Shown here: one piece after another, positions 53,585-64,000 of the stretch
Position numbering within the stretch: the stretch's first letter is position 1
Layout of the letters: each line of letters starts with the position of its first letter
NCBI GenBank assembly: GCA_036320915.1
Contig: JAXBDG010000003.1
Location: 2,914,001 to 2,978,000, forward strand
DNA: 64,000 bases
Source: Linnemannia elongata
Lineage: Eukaryota; Mortierellomycota; Mortierellomycetes; Mortierellales; Mortierellaceae
Direction: 5' to 3'
Program-made: the position numbers and the translations under genes
Notes under the pieces: model-generated
Databases searched by the model: none
Seen by the model: only the letters and a program-made list of their open reading frames with translations
Told to the model about the DNA's origin: nothing

Positions 53585-55029
53585 TCAAATGTATTTTGGA
53601 GGTACATTTCCAATGCAAAAAAGGGATTTATTTACAAGAGCATTTGGGGACAATGCTGCCAAGACAACACTGCGCAGGACTACAACCTCAACACCTCTAA
53701 ACAACGCCTGCCACCCTTGCTTCTCCACAATCTCCTTCGCCGCTTCCCATGAACTAGAATACCGTCCTGGTGCAGCAATCATCCTCCGGTTCCCGACCGT
53801 CGTCAATGGGTACGTCACCACCGATAACGCTGTCTGTGCGAAGAACACTTGGAATGGGCTGATGCTAACGGTACCCGAGGGACCGGCACAGAAGGACTTG
53901 AATGTGTAAATGGTCATCATTCCAAGGCGGGAGATAAAGGCTGAGGCGATGACGGTGGAAAAGCCCTTGTAGAGGCCAAGGTAGCCTTCGGAGGAAGCGA
54001 TGATTTCACGGTAGATTTGGCGGAAGGTTCTGTATTTGTGGGAGAGGTCGTAGGTCACTGTTGTGTAGGAGCGTTCTTGGTCGCCGTCGTCCTTCTCCTC
54101 GGTTGTTGTTGTTGCTGCTACTGTTGTTTGTTTGGGGTGTTGGCTCGGAGACACTGAGAGGTCCCTCAAGGATGGGTGTCCCGACTGTGGGGTCTTTTCT
54201 GGTCCTGGTCCTGGTCCTGATGGTTGGCCCATTCGGCAGTGTGATCGACCCACTCGACTGAATCCCGTGAGATTGACTCTGTTTGATGATTCCACAGCTA
54301 ATGCTTCTCCTTCCTTCTCCTTTTCCTCCTGTACAACAACAGGGGCAGGAATTGTAGTAGGAACAGAAGCGGGCTTGAGAATAACCTTGTGACCAGTCCT
54401 AGTCCGTCTCCTAACATCCGTCGCCATCTTGGCATGCAACACTGCTAACGGATACACCACTGCCATCGCTGCCGCTCCTACCAACGTACCCTCCACCGCC
54501 GTTGCCAACATCCATCCTACTCCCCACTCCTCCTCCTTGTGCGTTGGGTGGGGTAAGAGACCATCCACCTCCGAAGGGCAAACGTCCCCCTCCTGCTCAA
54601 CCTCGTCTCAATCGACTTTTGAAGAAAGATCCGACCCACCTCGACAGAGTAGCCCCTCCAGAGAGCCGCGCGGCCTTCTTTCTCGAGAAGACGTTGGTAG
54701 CAGTCTTGCATGTCTGCGTACGGTAACTGTGCATATGGTGCGATAATCGACCGGGGTTCCTCATCATCATCATCATCCTCTTGTTCCTCGGTGGTCGCCT
54801 TGCTGCTGTCGTTGTTGGTGAGGTTGTAAGGTTTGGTATTTGAAGAAGAAGAAGAAGAGGAGGAAGAGGTGTGACGATGGTGGTGGGCGAGAGACTCTTC
54901 CGGAGGTTGAGGACGATCTCGTCTTGGGTCTGGAGGAGGAGGCGGGACTCTGTTTGCGGGTGCGGTTGCGACAGTGAGGACGAGGGGGCCGAAGAGGGAG
55001 AGGCCTACGATGTGTTGTGGACCTGACAT
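53585..55029 (-). CDS. Atypical mitochondrial-carrier-like protein, frame broken in the assembly
   Basis: The minus strand from 55029 reads MSGPQHIVGLSLFGPLVLTV as a first helix. A long low-complexity insert follows (Pro run, Ser run, Asp/Glu run), then MQDCYQRLLEKEGRAALWRG, the carrier-type EG-x-LWRG segment. The downstream frame 54568-53585 holds the remaining helices (EWGVGWMLATAVEGTLVGAA, GYLGLYKGFSTVIASAFISR, TALSVVTYPLTTVGNRRMIA) and the second LYKG and LFRG segments. The two frames overlap out of register at 54517-54568, and no ordinary intron joins them without removing conserved sequence, so a one-base indel (real or sequencing) near 54520-54620 is likely. Another long polar insert (about 100 residues) lies between two helices. 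The family exchanges metabolites across the mitochondrial inner membrane; the Px[DE]xx[KR] signatures are largely lost, so transport is doubtful. Confidence 0.65.
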
Positions 55030-56518
55030 TTTTGTGTGTGTGTTTGTTGTGTGTTTGTTGCGTGTTCGTGAGATAGATTGGTATGAAAGGGAAGGGGACG
55101 TGAAAGAGAAAAAAGTAAGAATAAAAGGCGTGAAAAGGGTGTATCGATGTGTGCTTTGTTGTGTCTGTGTGTTGTGTGGGAAAAGAAGAAGCAGCGGTCG
55201 TTCTTTCTATTTATGCAGCGAAAGAAGGAGGGGTAACAAGCCACATGAGCCCGCAACGTAAAAGGGAATTTCCCTCCTTTGTCCCTGAAAAAGGAAAAAA
55301 AATTAAACGACGGAAGGTGGCTTGGCTAAAGACACTGGCACTTCGCCGAGAAAGTAAACGCGAGAGGGAGTGCATGCGTAATTGCAATTACTTCCTCCCT
55401 TCGGAACCCCGCCAGACCAGGAGTCGTCATCATCGAGGAGAACCGACCAACGAGGAGAAGAACATTCTTGTTCTTTTGACCAGAACAGGATATTATCCGT
55501 TTTTATAAATGTCGACTTTGTTTTCTTCATTCTTCTTCATCGCTCTCATTTGTTCACTTGTACTGTTGTACACACTGGTAGAAAATGTCAGACTGAAAAA
55601 GGGAATAACGTTAGGTATAGCTCGCCAATGAAGAAAAGAAGAAGTTTCGTGTATGATAACATGTCTGGGAAAGAGGGCCCAGTTGGCAGGCAGGCTTCAA
55701 AGAGAATCATATCCGATACGACGAATATTACATCGACTGACCTTACCAAGGATTACAGTTCTACTTTGATGATTCCTGTCACTGTGTGAGGGTGGTGCAA
55801 AAAGGCCAATGGATTGTGTCTGCAAATGCTCAGTAGGGTCGTGTTAATGGGTTTCATGCCCCGACTTTGCCCGTCGTCAGGTAGGGAACTTTCTGAATGT
55901 TGGCTGGTTTCTCTTTGACATTCTCGCTCCCTCCTTCTCAAAAAGATAAAACATGAGAGCGATTTCAACCGAAGGGACATGGGGCGATTAGCGTCGATTG
56001 CCCACCACATTCCTCCTGCCGCTTCAAAAGGGGGGAGCAACCTTGGCTAAAAGAAACGTAACACCATGTAAATCTCCTCATTTCCTGACATCCCTTTTTC
56101 TCAACCGACAATGCTGATGTATGTCGATGTACAGCGATAGATACTGTGCTTTAATTGCAAAGCATTTGGATTCTTATTCATCTGCGCGGATGAACCCTCC
56201 CCCGCTTCCCTTTGACCTTGTAACATATTCCCCCTGCTCTCTCCCATAGCTCTTGTTTTGTTTGCTGCAATGTAACACTGAGATACAGGATAACCATGCA
56301 GCAAAACAGAGTCTATTATTCTCCTCCCGACCAGTCCTTCCTCTTCTCGCTCTGCCCATTACTCTTTCTTCAGCTCATCCTTCCTCGCAATCTCCTCTTT
56401 TTCTCTCATTCCTTCCCTTACTCATCATCTGCTCCTCCTCTCTTTCATCCACATCTCTCATCCCATCATCTCGATCACCCTCACACCCCACATCAGGAAC
56501 AGGAAAGAGTAATCAGTC
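55030..56518. other. Divergent intergenic region
   Basis: Promoter region of the carrier-like gene (minus) and of FMO-E (plus). GT-rich repeats at 55028-55065 and T/C-rich leader sequence at 56330-56500 before the FMO-E ATG. No supported gene. Confidence 0.5.
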
Positions 56519-58650
56519 ATGGAGATCAACCCAGCTGTTACCTTTAAGCATGACCGTTCTATCATGTACGCCAAACGGCCTAAGGTCCTCATCGTTGGCG
56601 CAGGTCTGGCAGGTCTGACCCTTGGCATGCTTCTTCACAAGGCCGATATCCCCTTCGAGATCTATGAGCGTGCTGCTGAAGTCAAGCCACTCGGTAAGAG
56701 AGACAACGCGTACATTATTGGTGACTTTATATGTCTCAGTGATCTTCAACTAACACCATCACTGTTAACCATTGTTTCCTTTCTTTTGCTGGACCTTGTT
56801 TCTAGGCTCGGCGATGTATTTTAACAGCACAACTGCCAACTTATTTAAACAGTGCGGGATCTACGAGGAGTTCCTTGCTATCGGCAAATACGTCTCTGCC
56901 ATCCAGGTTTTCAACGAGGAGCGTGGACATGAGTTCAGCATGGACTTTGAAGGACAGGAAGCAGAGTAAGTATACAATAGAGTGCTTCTCATTTGTTCAA
57001 CAACTGTCGTGCCTCTCCATGAGGTACTTACCCAAAGTCCTTCTCCCCTTCCTTTTACTAATAGGTTTGGTGCAAACGGATACATTGTCGCACGTCCAAT
57101 GATGTACGACCTACTCCTCCGCCAGATTCCTAGAGAGCGTGTCCATTTGAGCAAGAAGGTTCTTTCGATTGAGAACGGCGGTAACGGAGTCCTCCTTCGC
57201 TTCAGTGATGCATCCGAGGCAGAGGGTGATATCCTTGTCGGAGCTGACGGAGCCTACAGTGCCGTTCGTCAGGGGCTCTATTCAAAGTTGACAAAGGCCA
57301 AAAGGCTCCCACCCTCCGACGCCTTGCCTCTTCCCTTTAGTACTGTCTGTCTTGTCGGGCAGACTCGTCCGTTGACTGCAGAGGAATTTTCAGACATTGG
57401 GAAAGAGCAGTGCCAATTCCGTCGTACCATTGGTATGGAGAAGATGTATGGCGTAAGTACATTGGGTGATCTACATGTCCAAGCGTTCATGTATGCCTCT
57501 GAGATTTGAACTCAAAAACATTGACATTTTTTTTTCTGTCATTTGTTACCATACCTGTGGCGGGGGATTTTTTTAGTGGGCAACGTTCACGACAGCACAG
57601 AATACGGTTGCCTTCAATGTCATCCAGTTTTTAACAGATGAAACTAGCAAACAAAACGATGCCTTCCGCAATTCAGAGTGGGGACCTGAAGCGGCGATGG
57701 CCATGTGTGAGCAGGTCAAAGATTTCCCTATCGTCAGCGGAAACGACAAGGAACTTACCCTGGATGACCTGTTCGACTGGTCGGATAAGAATCATATCTC
57801 TAAGGTCATGCTGGAGGAGAAGGTCTTCAAGACCTGGTATGATTGCCGAACTGTCCTCATTGGCGATGGTAAGCATTCTGTCATATACAGCTGGGTAGAG
57901 GGACGTGCCGGACGGGTTTTGAATGGCATTGCTGCATTTTCTAACATTTGGTCAACTTGCTTATGTATCCCCTATTAGCGTGCCACAAGGTAGGACAAGA
58001 TTCTTGGTCAGGGACAGGAAGAGATGTGCCTACGGCGAAGGTCACTCAATACTTACCTCATTTCTCCCTAAATTTTTCTCGTTCTTAGTTCAGTCCATCA
58101 GGAGGAGTCGGCGCCACCAATGCCATGCACGACGCCATCGTCCTCGCTAACCGCATCAACGGCCTCCCCTTCCACCCTATCGCCGAAGAAATCGAAAACG
58201 CTTTCAAGGAGTACAAAGAGGAGCGTGTTGAATGGGTCAATAAGGCCTTTGAGAGCAGCAAGGCCTTTAAAACCATGACCGGCCAGGTAAAAAAAAAATA
58301 TATACTCCCTCGACATGGGCAGCCATGTCCAATGACGGTAGACACAGTCATTTTCATTCCATTCCTGTTTTCCATTGTACTCATTTTTTTTAATTTGCTC
58401 GATTTGCAAATAGTCATTCGCATCAAAAGCGACTCGATTCGTCTCAAAGCACATGCCCACCTGGCTTTTCCAGCGCATCCAGGCTCAGTCTTGCGCCAAT
58501 CGCCCTCAGGTCGCCTTCTTGCCTCTTCATGACGATACCGGAAGAGTCAGGCCTGCTCCTCAGCCCAGTTTGTTCGTCAAGGCACCTGTCGAGTCTAAGG
58601 AAACGACGGCAGCATCTGCGGAGGTGATAGCAACAGCAGAAGTTGTTTAG
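56519..58650 (+). CDS. FAD-dependent monooxygenase FMO-E
   Basis: Seven exons: 56519-56693, 56806-56965, 57065-57452, 57577-57868, 57979-57989, 58089-58286 and 58414-58650, with a predicted 486 residues. It represents a second subfamily with an N-terminal extension (MEINPAVTFKHDRSIMYAKR) and a shorter fourth exon (292 instead of 304 nt). Motifs: VLIVGAGLAGLTLG, GADGAYSAVR and CRTVLIGDGACHKFSPSGG. The fifth exon is only 11 nt and encodes part of the GD-ACHK motif that binds FAD phosphate, so correct splicing of a micro-exon is needed for function. The last exon carries KHMPTWLFQRIQ and a C-terminal tail. The substrate is unknown. It is convergent with its decayed sister FMO-F, 315 bases away. 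Confidence 0.92.
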
Positions 58651-58710
58651 AATAGGATATGGTATAGAACAAAATTAGAATAAGGAGAATGGTGCGCATT
58701 CACAGTCAAC

Positions 58711-58751
<41 letters not shown>

Positions 58752-58964
58752 GACAGCCTACTCAGAGGTGACTGAGAATCTCATTTAGGTGCACTCTTAC
58801 AATTGATTGTATTTGTCACAAAGGTAGAGAAAACGTCGAATGCGTGCATTGAATGGTTCCAAACACACCTGTAAACACCTGAACATAAACGATCCTTGTC
58901 TTTCGGGTACAGCACACATTACAATGAACAGAAGTATACTAGTTCTTTGTGAGTTATCATTTAT
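58651..58964. other. Convergent gap with an A38 run
   Basis: Gap between FMO-E and the FMO-F pseudogene. It contains 38 consecutive A at 58712-58749. A long A run next to a gene's 3' end can be a retroposon trace, but both neighbours keep their introns, so it is more likely a simple repeat. Confidence 0.6.
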
Positions 58965-61060
58965 TCACACAACTTGAACTGTCGACAATCTCTCGAGTTC
59001 GACCGGCGCCTTGACCCACAAACTGGGTTGTTGGGCTGGAGGGACCCGTCCTGTATCTTCAATTAGAGGCAAGAAGGCAACTTGAGGGCGGTAACTACAG
59101 GCTTTTACTTGGATGCGCCGAAAGACCCAGGCAGGAATATACTTGGCTATAGCTCGAGTCGACTTGGATACCACCGATTTGTTTTTGTCATATATGAAGG
59201 AGATGAAAATAAAGCCGGCATGAGAGGTGTTTATCACAAATATGCGCCCAATAAAAACAAACAATTGAGGGTGTCTAAGACGCTATCCCTTACCTGACCC
59301 ATCATGGTCCTGTGTACTTTACTCGACTCATAGGCTGAGTGCACCCACCCGAAACGTTCGTCTTGGTAGGCCTTGAATGCAGCCTCGATTTCTTCGGCGA
59401 TGGGGTGGAAAGGGAGACCGTTGATTAAATCAGCCAAAACGATGGCATCGTGCATAGCATTGGTGGCTCCAACGCCTCCTTGAGGATTAAACTAGAATTA
59501 AGACAAGGTATGAAGAAAACGAAATATATAAGCGACTTCGCTTTTGAGAATGATATGTGCGCTTTCCCTTATATGAAAATGCGTCCTCATTACCTTGTGG
59601 CAAGCTAACAGTTCGTGTGTGCGTTTATGTGTGTGTATAAGGGAGAGAACGATTGGGGTCAGAAAATGAACAAGTCATCACCAAATACTGTGATGAACGC
59701 CACCCAGGTCCGTAAACGTACCATCACCCAGTAGGACTGTCCGGCAGTCGTACCAGGTTTTGAAGACCTTCTCCTCAAGCATAACCTTGGAGACTTGGTT
59801 CTGAGGAGTGCGATCCATCAGGTCTTTGAGTGTCATAATCTTGTCGCCTCCACTGATCACAGGGAAATCTTTGACCTTCCTGCACATTGCTATCGCTGCC
59901 TCTGGACCCCACTCGGAAAACCGGAAGGCATCGTTCTCCTTGCTTGTTTTTTCGTCAAGATAGAGAATTGACCCCCAACAGATGGTATTCTGGGCAGTTG
60001 TAAGTGTGACCCACTAGATGTGGTGAAGTAACAACGGAATGAGTGATTAGATACGTACGAGGACAACCAGGGAGGCGCACAACAATAGCAAGGGGCTTTC
60101 ATTGCTCTTCTTACCGAGTACATTGTTTTTGTATTGATGTATTGCCGGAACTGGCTTTCGTCCAGTGCAAGGTCAGGAAACTCCTCAGAAGAGATAGGTA
60201 CAGTTTGTGCAACAAGGCACACCGTGCTGTAAGGCAGTGGAAGCGCATCAGACGGTGATAGCCTATTGACCTTCTTCAACTTTTCGTAGAGACTCTGACG
60301 GACCGCACTGTAAGCCCCGTCGGCACCGACAAGGATATCTCCATCGGCTTCGTATCCGTCACTGCAGCGAATGAGAACCCCGTTTCCTCCATTCTCTGTT
60401 GACAGGACCTTCTTGCCCAAGTGAATGCGTCCTTTGGGGATTTGGCGCAGAAGTAGGTCGTATATCTTAGGGCGCGTGACTATGTACCCACCAGCTCCGA
60501 ATCTAATGCCAAATTAATGCAATCATTAGATGTATGCCACAGCCAACGCTCTCTTTTTTTTTCACAGCAAAATTTTTCCCAAAAGGATGCAGCTGTCGCC
60601 CATCATTTCACTCGCCTTACTCTTTTTCATGCCCGGGAAAGTCGAGAGAAAAGTCCAGTACTCGCTTCTCATTGCACATTTTGATGGACGCCACATCCTT
60701 AGCAATTTATAAGAACTCTTCATATATTCCACACTGTTTTAAGAAGTTGGCAGTCGTACAGTTGAAGTACATTGCCGAGCCTAGGAGGAAGAATCGCAGG
60801 GCGTTGTCAATTCCAAAAAAATCATTTAGACAAACAAAAGCCCTCAATAATGAACGATTCAGGAACAGACCACCACCGCCACGTTACCAAGGGGCTTCAC
60901 TTCCTGTGCTCGCTCATAGATCCCAAAGGGGATCGCCCTTGTGCAAGAGCATACCCAGAGTCAACCCTCCTAAACCGGCTCCAATAATAAGGACCTTGGG
61001 ACGCTTTGCAAACATGACCGTGCGGTCATGCTGAAGAGCGATGTCCGGGTTCATCTCCAT
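58965..61060 (-). pseudogene. FMO-F: FAD monooxygenase pseudogene with at least two disabling changes
   Basis: All seven exons of the FMO-E type are present: 60888-61060, 60621-60780, 60115-60502, 59722-60013, 59594-59604, 59294-59491 and about 58965-59165. Exons 2 to 6 have exactly the FMO-E lengths (160, 388, 292, 11, 198). Exon 1 is 173 instead of 175 nt: GATATCCCC of FMO-E is GATCCCC here (near 60931), a two-base deletion that shifts the frame after LLHKGD. In exon 2, TAA at 60707-60709 replaces the Ala codon after EEFL. The acceptor of the last exon is AA instead of AG before TCGGTGG. Elsewhere the copy is well preserved (GADGAYSAVR, GDGACHKFNPQGG), so loss is recent. Confidence 0.9.
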
Positions 61061-61911
61061 GTGGATGCTGTTTCCTGATTCAAAAATGTCACGATGTCGG
61101 GCTGTCGAGATGTCGAGTTGATGAGATGCAGAGGTGGGGAGTTTTGGGGGAAGAGAAATGAGATGAGGAAAAGTATATGTGTGTGTGTGTGTGTGTGAGG
61201 GAGAGAGAGACAGAGAGAGAGTTGGTGCATAAGAAAGAGAGGAGCAAAGTGAAAAAAAAAAGAGAGAACGAAATGAAATGCAAAGTTGAGAGGGAAGCAC
61301 AAGGGGTCTGACACTCCAGGGCATGGAGTACTTCTCTATTCTCTCGCCATGTACGTTTTGTACGACGTTGACGAAATGCATCCGATGGCGTTTGTCTGTA
61401 GAGACTAATTCACAATCACAAAAAGGGAAGCAGGCATGGGAGAGAGAGAGAGAGAGAACGGTAGGGAGGGAACTAAGGAGCAAATAGGGTCCGGCTTGGC
61501 AGGAAGATATTATACCAATGCAGAATGGAAATCGCCTTGTTGGAAGAGTGAAAATAGATCGTTCCTAGAAGTATCGCTCGAGCCAACTCTCGGTAATGAA
61601 CTGGGGTGCCCAGAAATTGTGTTCTAAATGCCCTTGAAAATACCTTCTGTTTTATTGTCTCTCTCCGACACCTTTGAACCCAACTGCTCAAAATTTTACC
61701 CTCTTCTCGCACAAAACCAACATTGCCTCTTGGACAATGTAGAGGACGGAAGAGCAGAAGTGTAAGGACAGACACACGACACTAAAACAAAGCACGACTT
61801 TTGTGGTGTTTACAATCGCAAAAAAAAAACAAGTATTTCCTGCTAGTGCTTAACACACGTCAATGGTATATATGTAGTGAGCTGCTTTGGGTATCGACTA
61901 TCTACACAGCT
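61061..61911. other. Intergenic region
   Basis: Former promoter of FMO-F with (GT)n/(GA)n repeats at 61175-61225 and (GA)n at 61440-61457, then the 3' flank of FMO-G. No gene seen. Confidence 0.55.
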
Positions 61912-62566
61912 CTACACAGAGTGAGGGGCTGACTTCTCCTCGTTCTCAACTGGCGCTTGGACCGACAGACTAGGCTGATGGGCAGGACGAACACGACCGG
62001 TATCCTCGATCAGTGGCAAGAACGCTATCAGGGGACGGTAACTGCAAGTCTTTTCCTGGATACGCTGGAAGAGCCAAACGGGGATATGTTTTGCGAAGAA
62101 TCTCGAGAATTTGGACGCCATCGACTATTGTTGTTTCGCCAGGACAAAAACGAGAACAACGAAAAGAGTGCAAAAACGAACTAATTAACACATGCAAGAG
62201 TACTGATGGATCCACAAAGGGGATCAAAGTGCGTAATTGGTTGAAAGTCTATCGTTACCTGTCCCATCATGGTCCTGTGCACTTTACTAGACTTAAAGGC
62301 ATCTAGGACCCATTGGAAGCGCTCGTCTTGGTATGCCTTGAAAGCAGCTTCGATCTCCTCTGCGACAGGGTGGAAAGGCAGGCCGTTGATCAGATTGACA
62401 AGAACGATTGCATCATGCATAGCATTAGTTGCCCCGACACCTCCTTGCGGGTTGAACTAGACGTAGAATAAAAGTGACAAGGAATGGAAGGAAGTGAGCG
62501 AGTCGTACTCTTGTAAACAACTCACCACCATTGATTGATGCAGAATAGGTCGTACCTTGTGGCACG
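61912..62566 (-). pseudogene. FMO-G: 3' fragment of an FAD monooxygenase gene
   Basis: Only the last three exons of the FMO-E type are found: 62556-62566 (11 nt, ACHK), 62259-62456 (198 nt, FNPQGGVGATNAMHDAIVL) and 61912-62124 (213 nt, KHIPVWLFQRIQ, ending SAPHSV). They keep good splice sites and frame. Upstream of 62567, where a 292-nt exon should follow within about 110 bases, there is unrelated sequence. The fragment lacks both the GxGxxG fold and the DG motif and cannot be an enzyme. It most likely arose by incomplete duplication or deletion. Confidence 0.85.
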
Positions 62567-63391
62567 CTATTAGTGAAGCAAAACATAAAAGGTATGTGAA
62601 GTTAGTTTGAGCTCAAAGGAATGCAGCACCATTCATGCCCAAAGAATGGGACCTACCCCACCCTTCAACTCCGCATCCTTCCTTTCGTCTCTATCTCTAG
62701 TCCAACCCTATTTTGACACTTGCTGTCCCAGCAATGCAGAGAGAGCATCCATAAAATCGAGTTTCCCTTCATATTCTTTCCCGACCGTTAGCTTCGCTAT
62801 GTACTTAGCACGATGGAAAGAACAAAAGGCGCACAATGCCTAAAAGCGCAAGAAAACGAAGAGAGTGCCCGGACCTTGACTAGTAGAGCAGAAAAAAAGC
62901 AATTGTATTCAAGATTAAAATGGATCGCCATTCGCTGCCTCCTCCTTGCCTCTTTTTTATTTACTTTTGACGTGCTCAGCATGAGCAAAAAACTATAAAA
63001 GTGTGGAAGGATGTTTGTGCGAGATAATTCAATTGGTGTTATATGTCATTCCGTTTTGCATCTTGTCAGATATGTTCCTAAGGATCTTGTTTTTCGAAGG
63101 ACAATGGATGATCGAGTATAGGGTGCAATAGACGAACTCATTCGACAAGCGAGTAAATCGTATCAGGATAGAGCAAGGTTCACAATGTGCCTGTAATCAT
63201 GTCCTAACGCAAAGTATATCATAGTCATGAGTCATTGATCCGCGGGTCTTTCTCATCATTGCACTTTTTGTGTATTCGCCCGTCAAGGGATACAGTGAGG
63301 GTTTATTAAAGATTAAGATTATTATAGATTAAAGAAAGGTATCATTCAAGTCTGCGTTAACAGTGTAACAAAGCAGATGTATTTGGAGCAC
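62567..63391. other. Intergenic region at the FMO-G breakpoint
   Basis: No FMO sequence and no gene seen. This is the unrelated sequence that replaced the 5' part of FMO-G, followed by the 3' flank of FMO-H. Confidence 0.5.
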
Positions 63392-64000
63392 TTAAATCGC
63401 TGCAGCGGCAGCGGGAATCGCCTCAACCTTGTCCTCGTTATTCTCAGGGTCCTTGGGTGTCTTGACAGACAAACTGGGTTGAGGGGCAGGTCGAACTCGA
63501 CCATTATCTTGGACAAGAGGCAAGAACGCACATTGAGGACGGTTACAAGTGGTACGATTTTGACCCTGCTGGAATACCCACTGGGGCATGTTCTTCACAC
63601 AGAATCGAACCACCTTTGCCATCATTTTCTGATCGAGATAAAGAGAGAATAAACGACATAATGCAAGTTAGTCAGCGCTAAAAATCGATTCAATAAGAAC
63701 ACAAAGACTGCTCTCCCGGTTTCTTTCTCCAAAATAGTCTGAGGGAAAGGGTGCTGTACCTGGCCAGCCATAGCCTTAAAAATCTTGCTCGCCTCATAGG
63801 CATCCTTGACCCAGTGGCAACGTTCCTCCCTGTAGGCTTTGAAAGCTGCTTCGATCTCATTAGCGACGGGGTGGAAGGGGAGGCCGTTGATCAAGTTGGC
63901 GAGGACGAGGGCGTCGTGCATAGCGTTGGTTGCACCCATTCCTCCGGCTGGGTTGAACTGGCAAACAAAAAGCGTGGCAAGGTAGCGTTGGTGTTAATAT
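63392..64000 (-). CDS. FMO-H: FAD monooxygenase, C-terminal part (5' part outside window)
   Basis: Two exons are visible: 63760-63957 (198 nt, FNPAGGMGATNAMHDALVLA) and 63392-63628 (237 nt, KNMPQWVFQQGQ, ending AIPAAAAAI). Lengths and junctions match FMO-E exactly (198 and 237 nt), so this copy looks intact where visible. The 11-nt exon and everything 5' of it are beyond the right end. It belongs to the FMO-E subfamily and lies head-to-tail with FMO-F and FMO-G. Confidence 0.85.

Noticed and set aside
58712..58749. A38 run as a sign that FMO-E or FMO-F is a retrogene
   Set aside because: Both loci keep all introns of the family, so neither was copied from mRNA.
1..64000. tRNA or rRNA genes
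   Set aside because: No B-box-like GGTTCRANTCC within a cloverleaf context and no conserved rRNA stretch was found by eye. A tRNAscan run would be decisive.

Overview
This window looks like nuclear DNA of an early-diverging filamentous fungus, most plausibly a member of the Mortierellomycota (Mortierella sensu lato). The reasons are AT-moderate intergenic DNA with long pyrimidine tracts, many GT-AG introns of about 75-140 nt, expanded families of FAD monooxygenases and F-box/leucine-rich-repeat proteins, a kelch/galactose-oxidase-type membrane protein, and small cysteine-rich secreted proteins. The assignment is an inference from gene content; no rRNA or tRNA gene is present to test it.

Layout. 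0-8 kb: the 3' part of an AGC protein kinase gene, a four-exon kelch-propeller membrane protein, and a small secreted protein whose reading frame is broken by a stop just after the signal peptide. 8.8-9.8 kb: a pyrimidine-rich minisatellite. 11-25 kb, minus strand: three intact FAD monooxygenase genes (here FMO-A, -B, -C) interleaved with two small chitin-binding-type secreted proteins and an F-box/LRR gene truncated by a nonsense codon. 26-32 kb, minus strand: a Kex2-type cysteine-rich proprotein and a second, longer F-box/LRR protein. 33.5-45.5 kb: a BCS1-type AAA ATPase gene, a small 12-cysteine secreted peptide, a terminal-inverted-repeat element with a nested smaller one, and a second copy of the BCS1 promoter and first exons fused in frame to an unrelated 460-codon reading frame, giving a chimeric gene. 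46-48 kb: FMO-D. 49-55 kb: a proline-rich protein, a coiled-coil protein with an internally repeated motif, and an atypical mitochondrial-carrier-like gene with a frame break. 56-64 kb: a second FMO subcluster with FMO-E (intact), FMO-F (multiply broken pseudogene), FMO-G (3' fragment) and FMO-H (cut by the window end).

How the genes fit together. The dominant theme is local gene birth and death. Eight FMO loci share exact exon lengths (160, 388, 304 or 292, 33, 11 and 198 nt), showing common descent with loss of individual introns, followed by decay of some copies. The F-box/LRR genes evolve by repeat turnover, and the BCS1 duplication has made a new fusion gene whose promoter and first exon are still almost identical to the parent. 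No biosynthetic partner (PKS, NRPS, terpene synthase) accompanies the monooxygenases, so their substrates cannot be read from context.
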